NCBI RefSeq assembly: GCF_014648695.1
Contig: NZ_BMRP01000010.1
Location: forward strand, 168,274 to 232,273
Direction: 5' to 3'
DNA from: Streptomyces albospinus
GTDB lineage: Bacteria > Actinomycetota > Actinomycetes > Streptomycetales > Streptomycetaceae
DNA: 64,000 bases
Notes under the pieces: model-generated
Seen by the model: only the letters and a program-made list of their open reading frames with translations
The model's database searches: none
Told to the model about the DNA's origin: nothing
In this document: positions 61,398-64,000 of the stretch, one piece after another
How positions within the stretch are numbered: the first letter of the stretch is position 1
How the letters are laid out: each line of letters opens with the position of its first letter
Translations under genes and position numbers: made by a program

Positions 61398-62998
61398 GCG
61401 ACTGCGTGCTGAGCTACGCCCTGACGACCGTGCCCAACCCGCTGACCGTCAGCCCGCCCAAGTCCGGCCCCGGCAACGAGGATGAGCTGGCCTACGGGTC
61501 CATCGACCTCGTCATCTCCAACAGCGGCAGCACGCCGGTGCGGTGCAGCCGCATCGCCATCGTCCTGCCGGTCGGCTCCCTGGCCCAGGACCTGGCGTTG
61601 ACGGGCGAGGGCATCGCGCCGTATGTCGAGCCGGAGTCCGGGTGGACGATCGTGGGTCCGCAGCCGGATGTCCTGCTCGCCGTGCCGACGGCGGAGACGG
61701 CGGTGTTCCCTGCGGCGGGGGAGGCGACGGGCGACTCGTCGAAGGTGCGGTTCAGTGTCGAGCCGACGGGCGGGACGAGTGAAGTCACCGTCGACGGGCT
61801 GTACATCACCCTGAAGAACATCGCGATCAGCAACAGGACCGGTGTCGCCCGGATCGGGATCGAGGAGTGGGCGACGACGGGTTCCACGATCCCGGAGGTG
61901 CCGAACACAGGGACGCTGGACGTCGCGAAGTTCCCCTTCCGCAGCGGGGCGGACCCCGCGCCGGGGGTCGGGCGGGCGCTGGTGGCCGTCACGGCACAGG
62001 GCGGCCCGCCCGCTACGCGGATCGCTGCCGGTGATCCGGTACGGCTGGAGTGGCACCATGTGCGCGGCGACAACCACGAGTTGTACATGGACGGGGAGCG
62101 TGTGCCGGATCCCTCGATCCCGGGCGGGAGCGTGTATCCGGTTCCGGCCGGGAAGGTGCTGCGGGACACGGCGTTCGCGCTGAAGACGGTGACGCCCACG
62201 CCGGACGGCGGGTTCGTGACGCGGTGGGATCACTTGACGGTGTGTGTCACGGACCAGACGCTTGCGGCTGTGACGGTGAGCGGACCTATCCAGGCCAACG
62301 GCACCTTGACGACGAGCAGTGCGGGGGAGACGACATTCCACCACGCGGTGTCCGTGGTCGATGGGAAGGAACTGGTAGCGAGCGGGGATCTGTGTGTCGA
62401 CGGCAGCGTCAAGTCCACCAGCGGGACCACGAAGGTCGGTGGCGCGCTCAACGTGAGTGGTCAGGTCCAGGCTGTGGCGGGGATCAGGATCGACGGCGAT
62501 GTCACTTCGTCGAAGTCGGGCATCAGTGTCGGCACGAACGTCGATCTCACGTCAGGCCACAAGCTGGATGTCTACGACACTTTCGTGGCGGACAGCAACA
62601 CCAAGACGGCCTGGATGCGCAACATGTCCGTTGCGGGAACAGCCGACCTGGTGAAGCAAGGAACCATGTTCTACGAGACCACCGGAACCGGTACCTGGTC
62701 CTACAGGGCGAACACCGCGGGGCTAGTGATCGCGACGGTCAATGTGGACAGCGGCGTCGCTGGACATGCGACTGCGGACACCTGGGGAAGTGGGGGACAG
62801 GGGTGGGCGAACCTCCGGGCTGCAGGGAACCAGGCCGGGACGATTGCCGTGGCGAAGGGGGCAAGCTTCTGGGTGCGACACACACGGTGGGGCGGGTCGT
62901 CGAATGCCAAGTTTTACTGGGTGCCGCTGGGAGTGGGTGACCAACCCACGCCGACACAAGCTCTGTCGAGCGCGGCGGAGGAGCCTGTCGGGGAATGA
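61394..62998 (+). CDS. Beta-helix/tail-fibre-like protein, last of the operon
   Basis: 534 residues. The N-terminal 280 residues form beta-sandwich-like units ([38 protein letters not shown]). Residues 285-410 are short repeats with G-V/I-x patterns ([36 protein letters not shown]), like trimeric beta-helices of phage tail fibres or bactofilin-like folds. The last 110 residues form a separate beta domain ending [11 protein letters not shown], which could be a tip. There is no signal peptide. It starts in a 4-nt overlap and a terminator follows. Confidence 0.74.
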   Translation: MSDCVLSYALTTVPNPLTVSPPKSGPGNEDELAYGSIDLVISNSGSTPVRCSRIAIVLPVGSLAQDLALTGEGIAPYVEPESGWTIVGPQPDVLLAVPTAETAVFPAAGEATGDSSKVRFSVEPTGGTSEVTVDGLYITLKNIAISNRTGVARIGIEEWATTGSTIPEVPNTGTLDVAKFPFRSGADPAPGVGRALVAVTAQGGPPATRIAAGDPVRLEWHHVRGDNHELYMDGERVPDPSIPGGSVYPVPAGKVLRDTAFALKTVTPTPDGGFVTRWDHLTVCVTDQTLAAVTVSGPIQANGTLTTSSAGETTFHHAVSVVDGKELVASGDLCVDGSVKSTSGTTKVGGALNVSGQVQAVAGIRIDGDVTSSKSGISVGTNVDLTSGHKLDVYDTFVADSNTKTAWMRNMSVAGTADLVKQGTMFYETTGTGTWSYRANTAGLVIATVNVDSGVAGHATADTWGSGGQGWANLRAAGNQAGTIAVAKGASFWVRHTRWGGSSNAKFYWVPLGVGDQPTPTQALSSAAEEPVGE

Positions 62999-63012
62999 CA
63001 CGCCGACGGTGA

Positions 63013-63055
63013 TGCTGGAGGAGGCTGGAGCTGCGCTTCTCCGTCTCCTCCAGCA
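63013..63055 (+). terminator. Terminator of the five-gene operon
   Basis: TGCTGGAGGAG (63013-63023) pairs with CTCCTCCAGCA (63045-63055), 11 perfect base pairs, 15 nt after the last stop. Confidence 0.7.
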
Positions 63056-63084
63056 CGGCTGACCCGGTGTGACCGGGAGTTCTT

Positions 63085-63835
63085 TCACCGGTAGTCGGCG
63101 CTGACCCCGCGCTCGTAGTCGAACGTCGCGGTCGCCTTGGAGTACCGCCATTCCGGCTCCAGCAGGTCCTTCTCCAACTGGGCGGCGGCCGCCGGGTTCT
63201 CTGGCGGCGAGGATGTCATAGAGCCGGATGTCGTACCGGGGGAGCGGCGGGCAGGTGGAGTTGAGGTCCTGCTGCGAGAGCACCACGCTCTTCTGCGCGC
63301 TCTCCCCCAGGGCGCGCAGCGCGCTCCCCTCCGGGTTGACCGTGTCGTAGTCGTGGTCGGCGTTGGTGCTGTCGGGCACCCCCACCACGCACTTGGTGTC
63401 CGGCGCGGACGGCAGCTCCGGACGGAACCCGGACTTCTCGTCCTTCTCCCTGATCCCGAGACCCAACCCGCCCACGGCGATCACCGGTACGTCCCCGGTG
63501 GGCCCGGCAGGCGTCGGGTTGGCCTCTGCTCCATGCGCGGCACGCAGTCCGTCCCCTTGGACGCCGAGAACCAGACGCTGGTCACCGTGTTCTTGTTCCG
63601 GCAGGTCCAGGACCACAGCTGGTCGAGATGGCGCCCGGCCGTGCGCGCCGCCTGCCCGGTCAGCGCCAGATCCACATCGGTCACCGGATGGCCGGTGTCC
63701 AGGTAGCCGTCCTTCCAGTCGTTGATCCCACCGGCGATGACCGATGTCCCGTCCACCACCAGCAGTTCGGAGTGGTTCCAGGAGAACGCGGTCCTGGACG
63801 TCGTCATCGAGGCGGTGGTCGGCTCCGACCCCGGC
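63085..63835 (-). pseudogene. Phospholipase D-like protein, frameshifted
   Basis: On the minus strand, fragments in different frames read [40 protein letters not shown], then [41 protein letters not shown] and [12 protein letters not shown]. This is the second half of a PLD-superfamily enzyme. The HxK catalytic pair reads His-x-Glu (Lys lost), and there are at least two frameshifts. A transposase fragment replaces its 5' part. Confidence 0.75.
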
Positions 63836-63845
63836 CGCCGCCTCC

Positions 63846-64000
63846 TTGCCTGAAGCGCTCGGGCATGACGGATGGACACGGCATTCCACTGGGCCGTGTC
63901 CTGGCCGGCGCCAACCGCCACGACTCCCCGCTGCTCGCCCCGACCCTGGACCGCCTGGACGACCTGGGTCCGTTGCCCGACGACGTCACCGTGCACCTGG
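63846..64000 (+). mobile_element. Transposase fragment running off the window edge
   Basis: The plus strand reads [40 protein letters not shown], then [10 protein letters not shown] at the edge. This is the catalytic middle of an IS5-family DDE transposase. Its N-terminus is missing, and it abuts the phospholipase relic. Confidence 0.72.

Noticed and set aside
1-64000. CRISPR array, rRNA or tRNA genes
   Set aside because: No regularly spaced repeats and no tRNA or rRNA signature seen by eye on either strand; a covariance search was not possible.

Overview
The window is high-GC actinobacterial DNA, almost certainly from Streptomyces. The grounds are strong GC bias at third codon positions, GTG starts, short Shine-Dalgarno sites, a HelR-type RNA polymerase recycling ATPase behind a rifamycin-associated element, a DUF6233 relic, SMI1/KNR4, MASE1 and GAF-PP2C proteins, and DUF6603 genes. 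About 20 broken genes or IS relics lie among intact accessory genes, which suggests an accessory or arm-like part of a linear chromosome (inference).

Layout. 1-8.7 kb: a partial lipoprotein, helR with its element, a self-regulated tetR / membrane protein / FAD-monooxygenase operon, and a divergent marR / dienelactone-hydrolase pair. 8.7-10.3 kb: mostly empty, with a recombinase scrap and a small secreted peptide. 10.3-16.1 kb: an unusual cluster made of a free-standing PatG C-terminal-like protein, a beta-propeller and a small helical protein, facing a reductase and a DUF362-SRPBCC fusion. 16.6-19.8 kb: a run of truncated genes (NB-ARC ATPase, GNAT, ketosynthase, response regulator, histidine kinase, unknown). 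19.9-32.8 kb: VOC, DJ-1/PfpI and RDD proteins, an ECF42-like sigma with a YCII partner beside an MFS pump, AraC regulators, a secreted cutinase-like protein, and a DUF1801 protein. 33.5-36.8 kb: a MASE1 membrane sensor and a GAF-PP2C phosphatase next to an IS21 relic. 36.9-41.9 kb: more relics with SMI1/KNR4, double-VOC and 2OG-oxygenase-like genes.

41.9-47.6 kb holds the clearest mobile architecture. A complete IS5-type insertion sequence is followed by a 4.5 kb element bounded by 26-bp inverted repeats (25/26 identical) and a 5-bp target duplication (TCCCC). This element carries no transposase. It carries an ECF sigma factor, its anti-sigma factor, an ABC ATPase and two permeases, all translationally coupled or nearly so. 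Removing the element and one TCCCC restores an intact, in-frame 114-residue secreted protein gene.

48.5-63.0 kb is a compact five-gene operon: a ComEC-like metallo-beta-lactamase-fold protein, a 1791-residue DUF6603-like/beta-propeller protein, two very large proteins of no recognised family (785 and 1282 residues), and a protein ending in beta-helix-like repeats. The last three junctions overlap by 4 nt and a hairpin terminator follows. This is the best candidate for an undescribed system. The right edge holds a phospholipase D relic and the start of another transposase fragment. All family names come from reading motifs; no database was searched.
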